From contig JAFKKH010000027.1 of assembly GCA_017305665.1 (NCBI GenBank), positions 1 through 64,000 of the forward strand: 64,000 nt of DNA, read 5' to 3'. Below, piece by piece: positions 44,256 to 53,548 of the stretch (positions within the stretch are counted from its first letter, which is position 1; each line of letters begins with the position of its first letter). The translations under genes were made by a program, and so were the position numbers. Origin of the DNA: Hyphomicrobiales bacterium (GTDB taxonomy: Bacteria; Pseudomonadota; Alphaproteobacteria; Rhizobiales; Xanthobacteraceae). The notes beneath the pieces are model-generated. The model was not told where the DNA came from. It made no database searches and saw only the letters and a program-made list of their open reading frames with translations.

Positions 44256-46352
44256 GTGAGTGAAGTGGTTAAACTTGAGCGTCATGACGAGATCGCCATC
44301 GTCACGGTCGACAGTCCTCCGGTCAATGCGCTGAGCGCGGCAGTTCGTCGCGGAATTCATGAATGTGTGAAAAAAGCGGCCGCCGATCCCGCGGTGAAGG
44401 CGATCGTGCTGACCTGTGCCGGCCGCACCTTCATTGCCGGTGCCGACATCACCGAATTCGGCAAGCCGCCGCAGCCGCCGGCGCTGTCCGAGGTGATTTC
44501 CGAACTCGAAAATTCGCCGAAGCCGACCATTGCCGCCATTCACGGCACGGCGCTGGGCGGCGGTCTTGAAACGGCGCTCGGATGTCATTTCCGCGTTGCG
44601 GTGAAGGAGGCAAAGCTCGGTTTGCCCGAGGTGAAGCTCGGCCTGTTGCCTGGTGCCGGCGGCACGCAGCGTCTGCCGCGCGCGGTTGGTCCTGAACTCG
44701 CGGTCAAGATGATCGTCGGCGGCGACCCGATCGGTGCTGCCGAGGCGCTGAAGCACGGGCTGATCGAGGAAATCGTTGAGGATCGCGTGCAGGGCGGTAT
44801 CGCGTTTGCCAGAAAGGTGCTGGCGGAGAAGCGCCCATTGCGCAAGCTTCGCGATGACGACAGCAAGCTCAAGGCGGCGAGGGCCGACCGTTCGATCTTC
44901 ACCAACGCGGTCGCTGCCGTGACGAAGCGGGCGCGTGGCCTCGAGGCGCCGTTCGCGGCGGCCGATGCCGTTGGCCATTCGCTCGACACGCCGTTCGACG
45001 AGGCGCTCAAGAAGGAGCGCGAAGGCTTCCTCAAGCTGATGAACGGCGACCAGTCCAAGGCACAGCGCTATGCGTTCTTCGCCGAGCGCGAGGCGGCCAA
45101 GGTCGCCGGCGTGCCGGAAGGCACCAAGCCGCGCAATGTTGCGCGTGTCGCCATCATTGGTGCCGGTACCATGGGCGGCGGCATCGCCATGTCGTTCGCC
45201 AGTGCGGGCATTCCCGTCACGTTGATTGAGATGAGTGACGAACCGCTGAAGCGCGGCCTCGGCATCATGCAGAAAAACTATGAGGCGACTGCGGCGCGCG
45301 GCGGCATTCCCGCCGATGCACCGGCCAAGCGCATGGGCCTGATCACCGGCGCCGTCGGCCTCGAGAACGTCAAGGACGCCGATCTCATCATTGAAGCCGT
45401 GTTCGAGACCATGGCGGTCAAGAAGGACGTCTTCACCAAGCTCGACCAGTTCGCCAAGCCTGGCGCGGTGCTGGCCTCCAATACTTCCTATCTCAACATC
45501 AACGAGATCGCCGCCGTCACCAAGCGGCCGCAGGACGTGCTCGGCATGCATTTCTTCTCGCCGGCCAATGTCATGAAGCTGTGCGAAATCGTGCGTGGCG
45601 CGAAGACCGCGCCGGACGCACTGATGACGGCGGTGTCGATCGCCAAGAAGATCGCCAAGGTGCCGGTCGTGGTCGGCGTCTGCGACGGCTTCGTCGGCAA
45701 CCGCATGCTCGCGGCTCGCAGCAAGCAGTCGGAAAAATTCCTGTTTGAAGGCGCGCTGCCGCAGCAGGTCGATGCCGTCGTCACCAAGTTCGGCCTGCCC
45801 ATGGGCCCGTTTGCGATGGGCGACCTCGCCGGTCTCGACATCGGCTGGCGCTCGCGCAAGGATCGCGGCATCAAGTCCGAGATCGCCGACGCGTTGTGCG
45901 AAGCCGGCCGCTTCGGTCAGAAGACCGGCAAGGGCTACTACAAGTATGAAAGTGGTTCGCGCGCTCCGCTGTCCGATCCCGATGTCGAGAAGCTGATCGT
46001 CGATACCTGCGCGCGTCTCGGGTTGAAGCGGCGCGAGATCAGTGACGACGAGATTCTCGAGCGCATGATCTATCCGATGATCAATGAGGGTGCGCGCATC
46101 CTGGACGAGGGGATCGCGGCACGTCCGAGCGACATCGACGTGGTCTGGCTCTACGGCTACGGCTGGCCGATCTATCGCGGCGGCCCGATGCACTATGCCG
46201 ATCAGGTCGGGCTCAAGCACATCGCCGACCGCCTGTCGTACTATGCCAAGGCCACCAACGATCCGAGCCTCGAGCCCGCGCCGCTGCTCAAGCGCCTCGC
46301 GTCCGAGGGCAAGACCTTTGCATCGCTCGCGGCGGCCAAGAAGGCGGCGTGA
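44256..46352 (+). CDS. pimF: Enoyl-CoA hydratase/3-hydroxyacyl-CoA dehydrogenase (PimF-like)
   Basis: 698 residues from a GTG start with GGGAG 7 bases upstream. Residues 1-190 are an enoyl-CoA hydratase with both catalytic glutamates (Glu105 in G-G-G-L-E, Glu125 in L-P-E-V-K-L-G); NAD motif G-A-G-T-M-G-G-G at about 302-309; then the 3-hydroxyacyl-CoA dehydrogenase catalytic segment G-M-H-F-F-S-P-A and helical C-terminal domains. It carries out two successive beta-oxidation steps. The order with ligase, thiolase and two dehydrogenases matches the R. palustris pimFABCDE operon for dicarboxylate and fatty-acid degradation. Confidence 0.9.
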   Translation: MSEVVKLERHDEIAIVTVDSPPVNALSAAVRRGIHECVKKAAADPAVKAIVLTCAGRTFIAGADITEFGKPPQPPALSEVISELENSPKPTIAAIHGTALGGGLETALGCHFRVAVKEAKLGLPEVKLGLLPGAGGTQRLPRAVGPELAVKMIVGGDPIGAAEALKHGLIEEIVEDRVQGGIAFARKVLAEKRPLRKLRDDDSKLKAARADRSIFTNAVAAVTKRARGLEAPFAAADAVGHSLDTPFDEALKKEREGFLKLMNGDQSKAQRYAFFAEREAAKVAGVPEGTKPRNVARVAIIGAGTMGGGIAMSFASAGIPVTLIEMSDEPLKRGLGIMQKNYEATAARGGIPADAPAKRMGLITGAVGLENVKDADLIIEAVFETMAVKKDVFTKLDQFAKPGAVLASNTSYLNINEIAAVTKRPQDVLGMHFFSPANVMKLCEIVRGAKTAPDALMTAVSIAKKIAKVPVVVGVCDGFVGNRMLAARSKQSEKFLFEGALPQQVDAVVTKFGLPMGPFAMGDLAGLDIGWRSRKDRGIKSEIADALCEAGRFGQKTGKGYYKYESGSRAPLSDPDVEKLIVDTCARLGLKRREISDDEILERMIYPMINEGARILDEGIAARPSDIDVVWLYGYGWPIYRGGPMHYADQVGLKHIADRLSYYAKATNDPSLEPAPLLKRLASEGKTFASLAAAKKAA

Positions 46353-46377
46353 TTGTGGTGCGATGCCAATACAAAGC

Positions 46378-46474
46378 GTCATTCCGGGATGCGCCCCTTG
46401 GCGCAGGCCCGGAATCCATAATCGCTGTCGTGGTTATGGATTCCGGGCTCGCGCTTCGCGCGCCCCGGAATGAC
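46378..46474. repeat. Interspersed palindromic repeat, family A, copy 4
   Basis: Bounded by GTCATTCC and GGAATGAC, inner GGAATCCATAA and TTATGGATTCC. It lies within the operon, between the pimF-like and pimA-like genes, and its right edge abuts GGAG (46475-46478), the ribosome-binding site of the next gene. Confidence 0.88.
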
Positions 46475-46485
46475 GGAGTGTTGTG

Positions 46486-48174
46486 ATGACCCATCCCGGC
46501 GAACAGTTCTATCCGCCCGGCGTGCGTTGGGACGATCCGATCCCGCGTTGCATGCTGCCGGATCTGCTGTCGACCGCCGTCGCGGCCTATGGCGCGCGTC
46601 CGGCGCTGGAGTTCCGCAACCGTGCGATCAGCTACACTGAGCTGGAGGGAATGGTCGAGGTCGCAGCCTCGGCGTTTTTGCGCGCGGGTTATGGGAAGGG
46701 TGCCACCATCGCGCTGTTCCTCGGCAACTCTCCCGACCATCCGACCAATTTCTTCGGTGCGCTGAAGGCCGGCGCGCGGCTGGTGCATCTCAGCCCGCTC
46801 GACGGCGAGATCGCGCTGTCGCACAAGCTGTCCGATTCCGGCGCGCGCGTGCTTGTCACCAGCAACCTGTCGGCGCTGTTGCCGATGGCACTGAAGTTTC
46901 TCGCCAAGGGCCTGCTCGACAAGCTGATCGTCTGCGAGGACGACACTTGGGGTGCTGTCGGCACGCCGCAGACCGCGTTGCCGGACGATCCGCGTGTCAT
47001 CACGTTCAAGGCGTTCGTTGATGGTGCGGTGAAGCCCGCGCAGTGGCCCAAGATCGATGTCGAGGACGTCGCGCTGCTGCAATATACCGGCGGCACCACC
47101 GGCCTGCCGAAGGGCGCGATGCTGAGCCACAGCAATCTGACCTCCGCGGTGTCGATCTATGATGTGTGGGGTGCGCCGGCTCGTGCTGAACGCGATGCCA
47201 TCGAGCGTGTGATCTGCGTGCTGCCGCTGTTCCATATCTACGCGCTCACGGTGGTGCTGCTCTCCAGCCTCCGGCACGGCAACCTGATCTCGCTGCATCA
47301 GCGCTTCGACGTCGAGGCCGTGATGCGCGACATCGAGGTCAAGCGCGCCACCGCATTTCCCGGCGTGCCCACCATGTGGATCGCGATCGCGGCGCTGCCC
47401 GATCTCGACAAGCGCGATCTGTCGTCGCTCGTGAGCTGCGGCTCCGGCGGCGCGCCGCTGCCGGTCGAGGTCGCGCGCATCTTCGAGCGCAAGGTCGGCA
47501 TGAAGCTGAAGAGCGGCTGGGGCATGACCGAAACCTGCTCGCCGGGCACCGCGCATCCGAAGGAAGGGCCGGACAAGCCGGGTTCGATCGGATTGATGCT
47601 GCCGGGCATCGAGATGGACGTGGTGTCGCTGGAAGATTCCACGAAGCTGCTGCCGGTCGGCGAGGTCGGCGAAATCCGCATTCGCGGGCCGAATGTCACC
47701 AAGGGCTACTGGAACCGGCCGACGGAAACCGCGGAAGCCTTCGTCGGCGATCGCTTGCTCACCGGCGACATCGGCTACGTGGATACCGATGGCTACTTCT
47801 ATCTTGTGGATCGCAAGAAGGACATGATCATATCCGGCGGGTTCAACGTCTATCCGCAGATGATCGAGCAGGCGATCTATACCCACCCTGCCGTGCAGGA
47901 AGTGATCGTGATCGGCATTCCCGACGACTATCGTGGCGAGGCGGCGAAAGCTTTCATCAAGCTGCGTGCCGGTGCCGCTCAATTCGGCATCGAGGAATTG
48001 CGCGCATTCCTGACCGGCAAGCTCGGCAAGCATGAATTGCCGGCGGCGCTCGAATTCGTCGACGAACTGCCGCGCACCCCGGTCGGCAAACTGTCGCGTC
48101 ACGAGCTGCGCATGCAGCAACCCAAATCAGATACGTCGCAACCCGAACAGAAACTCGCAACAGGAGGTCGCTGA
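46486..48174 (+). CDS. pimA: Acyl-CoA ligase (PimA-like)
   Basis: 562 residues from ATG 46486 (a GTG at 46483 is also open). ATP-dependent CoA ligase: [14 protein letters not shown]-binding motif at about 204-214, [18 protein letters not shown] hinge and T-P-V-G-K-L-S-R with the catalytic Lys near the end. It would activate mono- or dicarboxylic acids for the pathway. The stop overlaps the start of the thiolase gene by one base, so translation is coupled. Confidence 0.9.
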   Translation: MTHPGEQFYPPGVRWDDPIPRCMLPDLLSTAVAAYGARPALEFRNRAISYTELEGMVEVAASAFLRAGYGKGATIALFLGNSPDHPTNFFGALKAGARLVHLSPLDGEIALSHKLSDSGARVLVTSNLSALLPMALKFLAKGLLDKLIVCEDDTWGAVGTPQTALPDDPRVITFKAFVDGAVKPAQWPKIDVEDVALLQYTGGTTGLPKGAMLSHSNLTSAVSIYDVWGAPARAERDAIERVICVLPLFHIYALTVVLLSSLRHGNLISLHQRFDVEAVMRDIEVKRATAFPGVPTMWIAIAALPDLDKRDLSSLVSCGSGGAPLPVEVARIFERKVGMKLKSGWGMTETCSPGTAHPKEGPDKPGSIGLMLPGIEMDVVSLEDSTKLLPVGEVGEIRIRGPNVTKGYWNRPTETAEAFVGDRLLTGDIGYVDTDGYFYLVDRKKDMIISGGFNVYPQMIEQAIYTHPAVQEVIVIGIPDDYRGEAAKAFIKLRAGAAQFGIEELRAFLTGKLGKHELPAALEFVDELPRTPVGKLSRHELRMQQPKSDTSQPEQKLATGGR

Positions 48175-49361
48175 TGACCGAAGCCGTTATTGTTTCCACC
48201 GCCCGTACCCCGATCGGCAAGGCCTATCGCGGCGCCCTCAACGCGACCGAAGGCGCGACCCTGCTCGGCCACGCCATCGAGCATGCGGTCAAGCGCGCCA
48301 ACGTCGATCCGAAGGAGATCGAAGACGTGGTGATGGGCGCAGCCATGCAGCAGGGCGCGACCGGCGGCAACATCGCCCGCAAGGCGCTGCTCCGCGCCGG
48401 GCTCCCTGTGACCGTGGGCGGCACCACCATCGACCGCCAGTGCGCGTCCGGCCTGCAGGCCATGGCGCTCGCGGCGCGCTCGGTGCTGTTCGACGGCGTC
48501 GAGATCGCGGTCGGCGGCGGCGGCGAGTCGATCAGCCTCGTGCAGAACGAGCATGCCAACACCTTCCATGCCCAGGACCCCGCGCTGCTCAAGATCAAGG
48601 GCGAGGTCTACATGCCCATGATCGACACCGCCGAAGTGGTGGCGAAGCGCTACGGCATCTCGCGCGAGCGGCAGGATGAATACGGCCTCGAGAGCCAGCG
48701 CCGCACCGCGGCCGCGCAGCAGGGCGGCAAGTTTAAGGACGAACTGGCCCCGATCACGACCCAGATGGCGGTCGTAAACAAGGAGACCAAGGAAGTCTCG
48801 ATGAAGGAAGTCACGCTGTCGCAGGACGAGGGTCCGCGTCCGGACACCACCGCTGAGGGCCTTGCGAGCCTCAAGCCGGTGCGCGGCGAAGGCTTCACCA
48901 TCACCGCCGGCAATGCCAGCCAGCTTTCGGACGGCGCCAGCGCGACCGTCATCATGAGCGACAAGGAAGCCGCCAAGCGCGGCCTGAAGCCGCTCGGCAT
49001 CTTCCGCGGCTTCGTTGCTGCCGGTTGCGAGCCTGATGAAATGGGCATCGGCCCCGTGTTCGCGGTGCCGCGCCTGCTCAAGCGGCACGGCCTCAAGGTC
49101 GATGACATCGATCTCTGGGAGCTGAACGAAGCCTTCGCCGTGCAGGTGATCTATTGCCGCGACAAGCTCGGCATCGATCCTGAGAAGCTGAACGTCGACG
49201 GCGGCGCGATCGCGGTCGGCCATCCCTACGGCATGTCGGGTGCACGCCTTGCCGGTCACGCGCTGATCGAGGGCCGCCGCCGCAAGGCCAAGTACGCGGT
49301 CGTCACCATGTGCGTCGGCGGCGGCATGGGCGCTGCCGGCCTGCTCGAGATCGTGCAGTAG
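48174..49361 (+). CDS. pimB: Acyl-CoA thiolase (PimB-like)
   Basis: 395 residues. The nucleophilic Cys90 lies in D-R-Q-C-A-S-G-L-Q; the His in G-H-P-Y-G-M-S-G-A and the second Cys in T-M-C-V-G-G-G-M-G complete the thiolase site. It cleaves 3-oxoacyl-CoA with CoA to acetyl-CoA and a shortened acyl-CoA. Its ATG overlaps the ligase stop (TGATG). Confidence 0.92.
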   Translation: MTEAVIVSTARTPIGKAYRGALNATEGATLLGHAIEHAVKRANVDPKEIEDVVMGAAMQQGATGGNIARKALLRAGLPVTVGGTTIDRQCASGLQAMALAARSVLFDGVEIAVGGGGESISLVQNEHANTFHAQDPALLKIKGEVYMPMIDTAEVVAKRYGISRERQDEYGLESQRRTAAAQQGGKFKDELAPITTQMAVVNKETKEVSMKEVTLSQDEGPRPDTTAEGLASLKPVRGEGFTITAGNASQLSDGASATVIMSDKEAAKRGLKPLGIFRGFVAAGCEPDEMGIGPVFAVPRLLKRHGLKVDDIDLWELNEAFAVQVIYCRDKLGIDPEKLNVDGGAIAVGHPYGMSGARLAGHALIEGRRRKAKYAVVTMCVGGGMGAAGLLEIVQ

Positions 49362-49374
49362 GATTTGCACCGCC

Positions 49375-49476
49375 GTCATTCCGGGATGCGCCAGTTGGCG
49401 CAGGCCCGGAATCCATACTCCCTGCAGCGGTTATGGATTCCGGATTCGCTCGCAAGGGCTCGCGCCCCGGAATGAC
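49375..49476. repeat. Interspersed palindromic repeat, family A, copy 5
   Basis: Bounded by GTCATTCC and GGAATGAC in the gap between the thiolase and the first acyl-CoA dehydrogenase of the pim-like operon. Confidence 0.85.
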
Positions 49477-49511
49477 GATCAACTTATTTACTCGTTCACG
49501 GGAGTCCTCCG

Positions 49512-50702
49512 ATGGATCTCAATTTCACCAAGGAAGAAATCGCGTTCCGCGACGAAGTCCGCCAGTTCTTCAAGGACAATGTGCCGCCGGAGACACGCCG
49601 CAAATTGCAGGAAGGCCGTCACCTCTCGAAGGACGAGATGGTCACGTGGTGGCGTATCCTGAACAAGAAGGGCTGGGGCGTTTCGCACTGGCCGAAGGAA
49701 TATGGCGGCACCGGCTGGACCTCGGTTCAGCACTTCATCTTCAATGAGGAGTTGCAGATGGCGCCGGCGCCGCAGCCGCTCGCCTTCGGCGTCAGTATGG
49801 TCGGACCGGTGATCTACACGTTCGGCAGCGAAGCGCAGAAGAAGAAGTATCTGCCGCGCATCGCCACGGTCGAGGACTGGTGGTGCCAGGGCTTCTCGGA
49901 GCCGGGTTCGGGATCGGACCTCGCCTCGCTCAAGACCAAGGCCGAGCGCAAGGGCGACAAGTGGATCGTCAACGGCCAGAAGACATGGACCACGTTGGCC
50001 CAGCACGCCGACATGATCTTCTGCCTGTGCCGGACCAATTCGAACGTGAAGAAGCAGGAAGGCATCTCCTTCATTCTGATCGACATGAAGACCAAGGGCA
50101 TCACGGTGCGTCCGATCCAGACCATCGACGGCGGCCACGAGGTCAACGAGGTGTTCTTCGATGACGTCGAGGTGCCGCTCGAGAATCTTGTCGGCGAGGA
50201 GAACAAGGGCTGGGACTACGCAAAATTCCTGCTCGGCAACGAGCGTACCGGCATCGCCCGCGTCGGCGTGTCCAAGGAGCGCATCCGCCGCATCAAGGAA
50301 TTGGCCGGCAAGGTCGAGTCCGGCGGCAAGCCGGTGCTGCAGGACCAGAAGTTCCGCGAGAAACTGGCGGCGGTCGAGATCGAGTTGAAGGCGCTCGAAC
50401 TGACGCAGCTTCGCGTCGTCGCGGACGAAGGCAAGCACGGCAAGGGCAAGCCCAATCCGGCGTCGTCGGTGCTCAAGATCAAGGGTTCGGAAATCCAGCA
50501 GGCGACCACCGAGTTGCTGATGGAGGTGATCGGCCCGTTTGCCGCGCCCTACGACATCCATGGCGATGACGGCAGCAACGAGACCATGGACTGGACCGCG
50601 CAGATCGCGCCGAGCTACTTCAACAACCGTAAGGTGTCGATCTACGGTGGCTCCAACGAGATCCAGCGCAACATCATCACCAAGGCGGTGCTGGGGCTTT
50701 GA
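49512..50702 (+). CDS. pimC: Acyl-CoA dehydrogenase, large subunit (PimC-like)
   Basis: 396 residues. S-E-P-G-S-G-S-D at about 129-136 and N-G-Q-K-T-W-T-T form the flavin site. The MCAD-type Glu position reads I-Y-G-G-S-N-E-I, but an N-E-R motif with Glu244 is at the alternative (isovaleryl/long-chain enzyme) position, so this subunit probably carries the catalytic base. It pairs with the following smaller subunit, as described for PimCD. Confidence 0.9.
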   Translation: MDLNFTKEEIAFRDEVRQFFKDNVPPETRRKLQEGRHLSKDEMVTWWRILNKKGWGVSHWPKEYGGTGWTSVQHFIFNEELQMAPAPQPLAFGVSMVGPVIYTFGSEAQKKKYLPRIATVEDWWCQGFSEPGSGSDLASLKTKAERKGDKWIVNGQKTWTTLAQHADMIFCLCRTNSNVKKQEGISFILIDMKTKGITVRPIQTIDGGHEVNEVFFDDVEVPLENLVGEENKGWDYAKFLLGNERTGIARVGVSKERIRRIKELAGKVESGGKPVLQDQKFREKLAAVEIELKALELTQLRVVADEGKHGKGKPNPASSVLKIKGSEIQQATTELLMEVIGPFAAPYDIHGDDGSNETMDWTAQIAPSYFNNRKVSIYGGSNEIQRNIITKAVLGL

Positions 50703-50741
50703 GAACTCGCCTCGCCCAGCGCGAGGGGGACGACATTATTC

Positions 50742-50837
50742 GTCATTCCGGGGCGCGCGTAGCGCGAGCCCGGAATCCATAACCACCGCCGGGACTATGG
50801 ATTCCGGGCCTGCGCCTTCGGCGCATCCCGGAATGAC
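50742..50837. repeat. Interspersed palindromic repeat, family A, copy 6
   Basis: Bounded by GTCATTCC and GGAATGAC between the two dehydrogenase genes of the pim-like operon. Confidence 0.85.
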
Positions 50838-50884
50838 AGCTTTCGTTGAGGCAGGCGGCGCCATTCAGAATTGAGGACACAACA

Positions 50885-52027
50885 ATGGATTTCGATTTGA
50901 CCGAGGAGCAGCGTCTTCTCAAGGAAAGCGTCGACGGCCTGCTGGCGGATTCTTACGATTTCGAGAACCGCAAGAAATACGCCAAGGAGAAGGGCGGCTG
51001 GAGCAAGGCGGTGTGGAGCAAGCTGGCGGAGCAGGGGCTGCTCGGTCTGCCGTTCTCGGAAGAAGATGGCGGTTTCGGCGGCGGTGCGGTCGAAACCATG
51101 ATCGTGATGGAAGCGCTCGGCCGTGCGCTGGTGCTCGAGCCTTATCTCGCGACGGTGGTGATCGGCGGCGGCTTCCTGCGCCACGGCGGCTCGGCGGCGC
51201 AGAAGGCGGCGCACGTTCCCGGCATTGTCGACGGCAGCAAGACCCTCGCGTTCGCGCAGCTTGAAAAGAATTCCCGCTATGATCTCGCCGATGTCGCGAC
51301 CACGGCCAAGAAGAAGGGCGACGGCTGGATCATCGACGGCGAGAAGTTCGTCGTGCTGAACGGCGAGACCGCCGACACCTTCATCGTCACGGCGCGCACC
51401 AAGGGTGGCCAGCGCGATCGCAACGGCATCGGCGTGTTCCTGGTGCCGGCGAATGCCAAGGGCGTGTCCAAGAAAGGCTATCCGACCCAGGACGGCCTGC
51501 ATGCGGCCGACGTTACCTTCACCGGCGTCGAGGTCGGCGCGGATGCCGTGCTCGGCGATCCCGGGAACGGTTTGCCGCTGGTCGAGCAGGTGGTGGACGA
51601 CGCGCGCATCGCGCTTTGCGCTGAGGCGGTCGGGGCGATGGACGAGTCACTCAAGACCACGGTCGAGTACATCAAGACCCGCAAGCAGTTCGGCGTGCCG
51701 ATCGGCTCGTTCCAGGTGCTGCAGCACCGCGCCGCCGACATGTTCGTGGCGCTGGAGCAGGCACGCAGCATGGCGATGTTCGCGACCATGGCCGCGGATT
51801 TCGACGATGCGAAGGAGCGCGCCAACGCCATCGCCGCGGCCAAGGTGCAGATCGGCAAGTCCGGCAAGTTCGTCGGCCAGCAGTCGATCCAGCTCCATGG
51901 CGGCATCGGCATGACCATGGAGGCGAAGATCGGCCACTACTTCAAGCGGCTGACCATGATCGAGAACACGTTTGGCGACACCGACTATCATCTCGCGCGC
52001 GTCAGCGACGGACCGGGGCTGGTGTAG
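50885..52027 (+). CDS. pimD: Acyl-CoA dehydrogenase, small subunit (PimD-like)
   Basis: 380 residues from ATG 50885 with GAGGA 8 bases upstream. The fold is that of an acyl-CoA dehydrogenase (R-K-Q-F-G-V-P-I-G-S-F-Q; Q-L-H-G-G-I-G-M-T), but the S-E-P-G/A-G-G-S-D motif is degenerate (A-Q-L-E-K-N-S-R-Y) and no Glu is present at either known base position. It is therefore probably active only with PimC. Similar to the partial gene at the window start. Confidence 0.9.
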   Translation: MDFDLTEEQRLLKESVDGLLADSYDFENRKKYAKEKGGWSKAVWSKLAEQGLLGLPFSEEDGGFGGGAVETMIVMEALGRALVLEPYLATVVIGGGFLRHGGSAAQKAAHVPGIVDGSKTLAFAQLEKNSRYDLADVATTAKKKGDGWIIDGEKFVVLNGETADTFIVTARTKGGQRDRNGIGVFLVPANAKGVSKKGYPTQDGLHAADVTFTGVEVGADAVLGDPGNGLPLVEQVVDDARIALCAEAVGAMDESLKTTVEYIKTRKQFGVPIGSFQVLQHRAADMFVALEQARSMAMFATMAADFDDAKERANAIAAAKVQIGKSGKFVGQQSIQLHGGIGMTMEAKIGHYFKRLTMIENTFGDTDYHLARVSDGPGLV

Positions 52028-52039
52028 CCAACTGCACTG

Positions 52040-52176
52040 ACCAACCTCTCCCCGCGCGCGGGGAGAGGTCGACCAACTGAGCATAGCGAAGGCGGTCGGG
52101 TAAGGGGGCAGTGGATTCATCGCGAGATTTCAGGCCCCTCACCCCAACCCTCTCCCCGCAGGCGGGGCGAGGGAGC
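52040..52176. repeat. Interspersed hairpin repeat, family C variant
   Basis: Begins with a perfect 26-base palindrome at 52044-52069 (ACCTCTCCCC, GCGCGC, GGGGAGAGGT) and ends with CCCTCTCCCCG/GGGGCGAGGG. It fills the gap between pimD-like and SDR genes and may terminate or attenuate transcription. Confidence 0.7.
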
Positions 52177-52226
52177 ATGCTGCGTCCGCCGCGGTGCCGG
52201 GCAAACAACAAAGGAAACGCCATCCC

Positions 52227-52997
52227 ATGAAAAACCTGTTCGATCTCACCGGCCAGGTGGCCGTTGTCACCGGCTCCAGCCGCGGCATCGGAAAATCATC
52301 GGCAGAACTGCTGGCGAAGCTCGGCGCAAAGGTCGTGATCTCGAGCCGCAAGGCCGATGCCTGCGAGGCGGTGGCCGAGGGTATCCGCAAGGACGGCGGC
52401 GACGCCCACGTCATTCCCTGCAACATCGCACGCAGGAATGAAGTCGAAGCGCTGATCGGCGGTGCGATCAAGCATTACGGCAAGATCGATATTCTCGTCT
52501 GCAACGCGGCGGTGAATCCCTATTATGGCCCGCTGCTCGACATCACCGACGAAGCTTTCGACAAGATCATGGGCTCGAACGTCAAGAGCAACATCTGGCT
52601 CTCGGCGCTGGCGATCCCGCAGATGGCCGAACGCGGCAAGGGTTCGGTCATCATCATCTCCTCGATCGGAGGTTTGCGCGGCTCCACCGTGATCGGCGCC
52701 TACGGCATCTCGAAAGCGGCGGATTTCGCGCTGTGCCGCAGCCTCGCCGGCGAGTGGGGACCGAAGGGCGTGCGCGTCAATTGCGTGGCGCCGGGGCTTG
52801 TGAAGACCGATTTCGCCCGCGCGCTGTGGGAAGACGAGGAACGTCTCAAGCGCCGCTGCGCCACCACGCCGCTGCGCCGCATCGGCGAGCCCGACGAGAT
52901 CGCGGGCGCGGTGGCCTATCTCGCTTCCGACGCCTCGACCTTCATGACCGGGCAGACCATCGTGGTCGATGGCGGCGTCACGACGGCGTCGGTGTAA
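52227..52997 (+). CDS. Short-chain dehydrogenase/reductase
   Basis: 256 residues from ATG 52227. NAD(P) motif T-G-S-S-R-G-I-G at about 14-21, N-A-A-V-N-P-Y, catalytic Y-G-I-S-K-A-A and a C-terminal D-G-G-V-T. Classical SDR of the FabG-like type. It is the sixth plus-strand gene of the pim-like block; whether it corresponds to pimE of R. palustris I cannot tell from memory, and the repeat before it may separate it. Confidence 0.9.
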   Translation: MKNLFDLTGQVAVVTGSSRGIGKSSAELLAKLGAKVVISSRKADACEAVAEGIRKDGGDAHVIPCNIARRNEVEALIGGAIKHYGKIDILVCNAAVNPYYGPLLDITDEAFDKIMGSNVKSNIWLSALAIPQMAERGKGSVIIISSIGGLRGSTVIGAYGISKAADFALCRSLAGEWGPKGVRVNCVAPGLVKTDFARALWEDEERLKRRCATTPLRRIGEPDEIAGAVAYLASDASTFMTGQTIVVDGGVTTASV

Positions 52998-53013
52998 GAA
53001 CTCCGAAGCTCCG

Positions 53014-53400
53014 CTAGTCTGCGTCGATCTTTGTGATCGTCTTCGTGCCGTCGGTGTCTGCGACGGAGAACTTGACCTTGTCGCCGGCATGCACGTGCTC
53101 GATCAGGTCGCTTTTGATCTTGAAATGCTCGGCTGCGGCCTGTTCCGCAGCGGCTTTCTCGGTAGCGGCCTTCTCGGCAGCAGCCTTTGCCGCAGCATCG
53201 GTCGCATTCGCGCTTTTTGCGCTGTCCTTGGTCGGTTCGATGACGACAGTTCCGTTCAACCGGTTGACGACAGTCACCACACCGGTCTGCATTCCCGGGG
53301 GCAACGGCGTCTGCTTGATCGGCTGACTTCCCTGGGCCAGCGCGGCCGAACCGATGACGGCCAGAATGGAGCCTGTCATGATTGTCTTCATCAGCATCAT
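53014..53400 (-). CDS. Secreted CusF-like protein with helical insertion
   Basis: 128 residues from ATG 53400 with GAGAGGG 5 bases upstream. Signal peptide to about A-L-A|Q-G. Strands G-V-V-T-V-V-N-R-L-N-G-T-V-V-I-E and K-I-K-S-D-L-I-E-H-V-H-A-G-D-K-V-K-F resemble the CusF OB fold, but the segment between them, which carries the Trp-Met-Met copper ligands in CusF, is replaced by an Ala/Glu/Lys repeat (A-A-A-E-K type, residues about 58-91). Metal binding is doubtful. Convergent with the SDR gene; no Cus efflux genes nearby. Confidence 0.75.
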   Translation of the reverse strand: MMLMKTIMTGSILAVIGSAALAQGSQPIKQTPLPPGMQTGVVTVVNRLNGTVVIEPTKDSAKSANATDAAAKAAAEKAATEKAAAEQAAAEHFKIKSDLIEHVHAGDKVKFSVADTDGTKTITKIDAD

Positions 53401-53548
53401 TGAAACCCTCTCGATCGTTCGGCGATAGCCCGGAATAAGCGTGGATCGGTCGAACGGTTCCAATCCTTATTGACCTTGTGAGCGCAATCCGCTTGCCTTG
53501 AAATAGCCGTTTCGGTGCATCGCATCACATCTCCGGGAAGAAAACCTC

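Noticed and set aside
44241-46382. 713-codon open frame on the minus strand
   Set aside because: It is the antisense shadow of the pimF-like gene, with Arg/Leu/His-rich low-similarity product; the plus-strand product has full catalytic motifs.
46288-48120. 610-codon open frame on the minus strand
   Set aside because: Antisense to the ligase gene; composition typical of high-GC shadow frames, no domain recognised.
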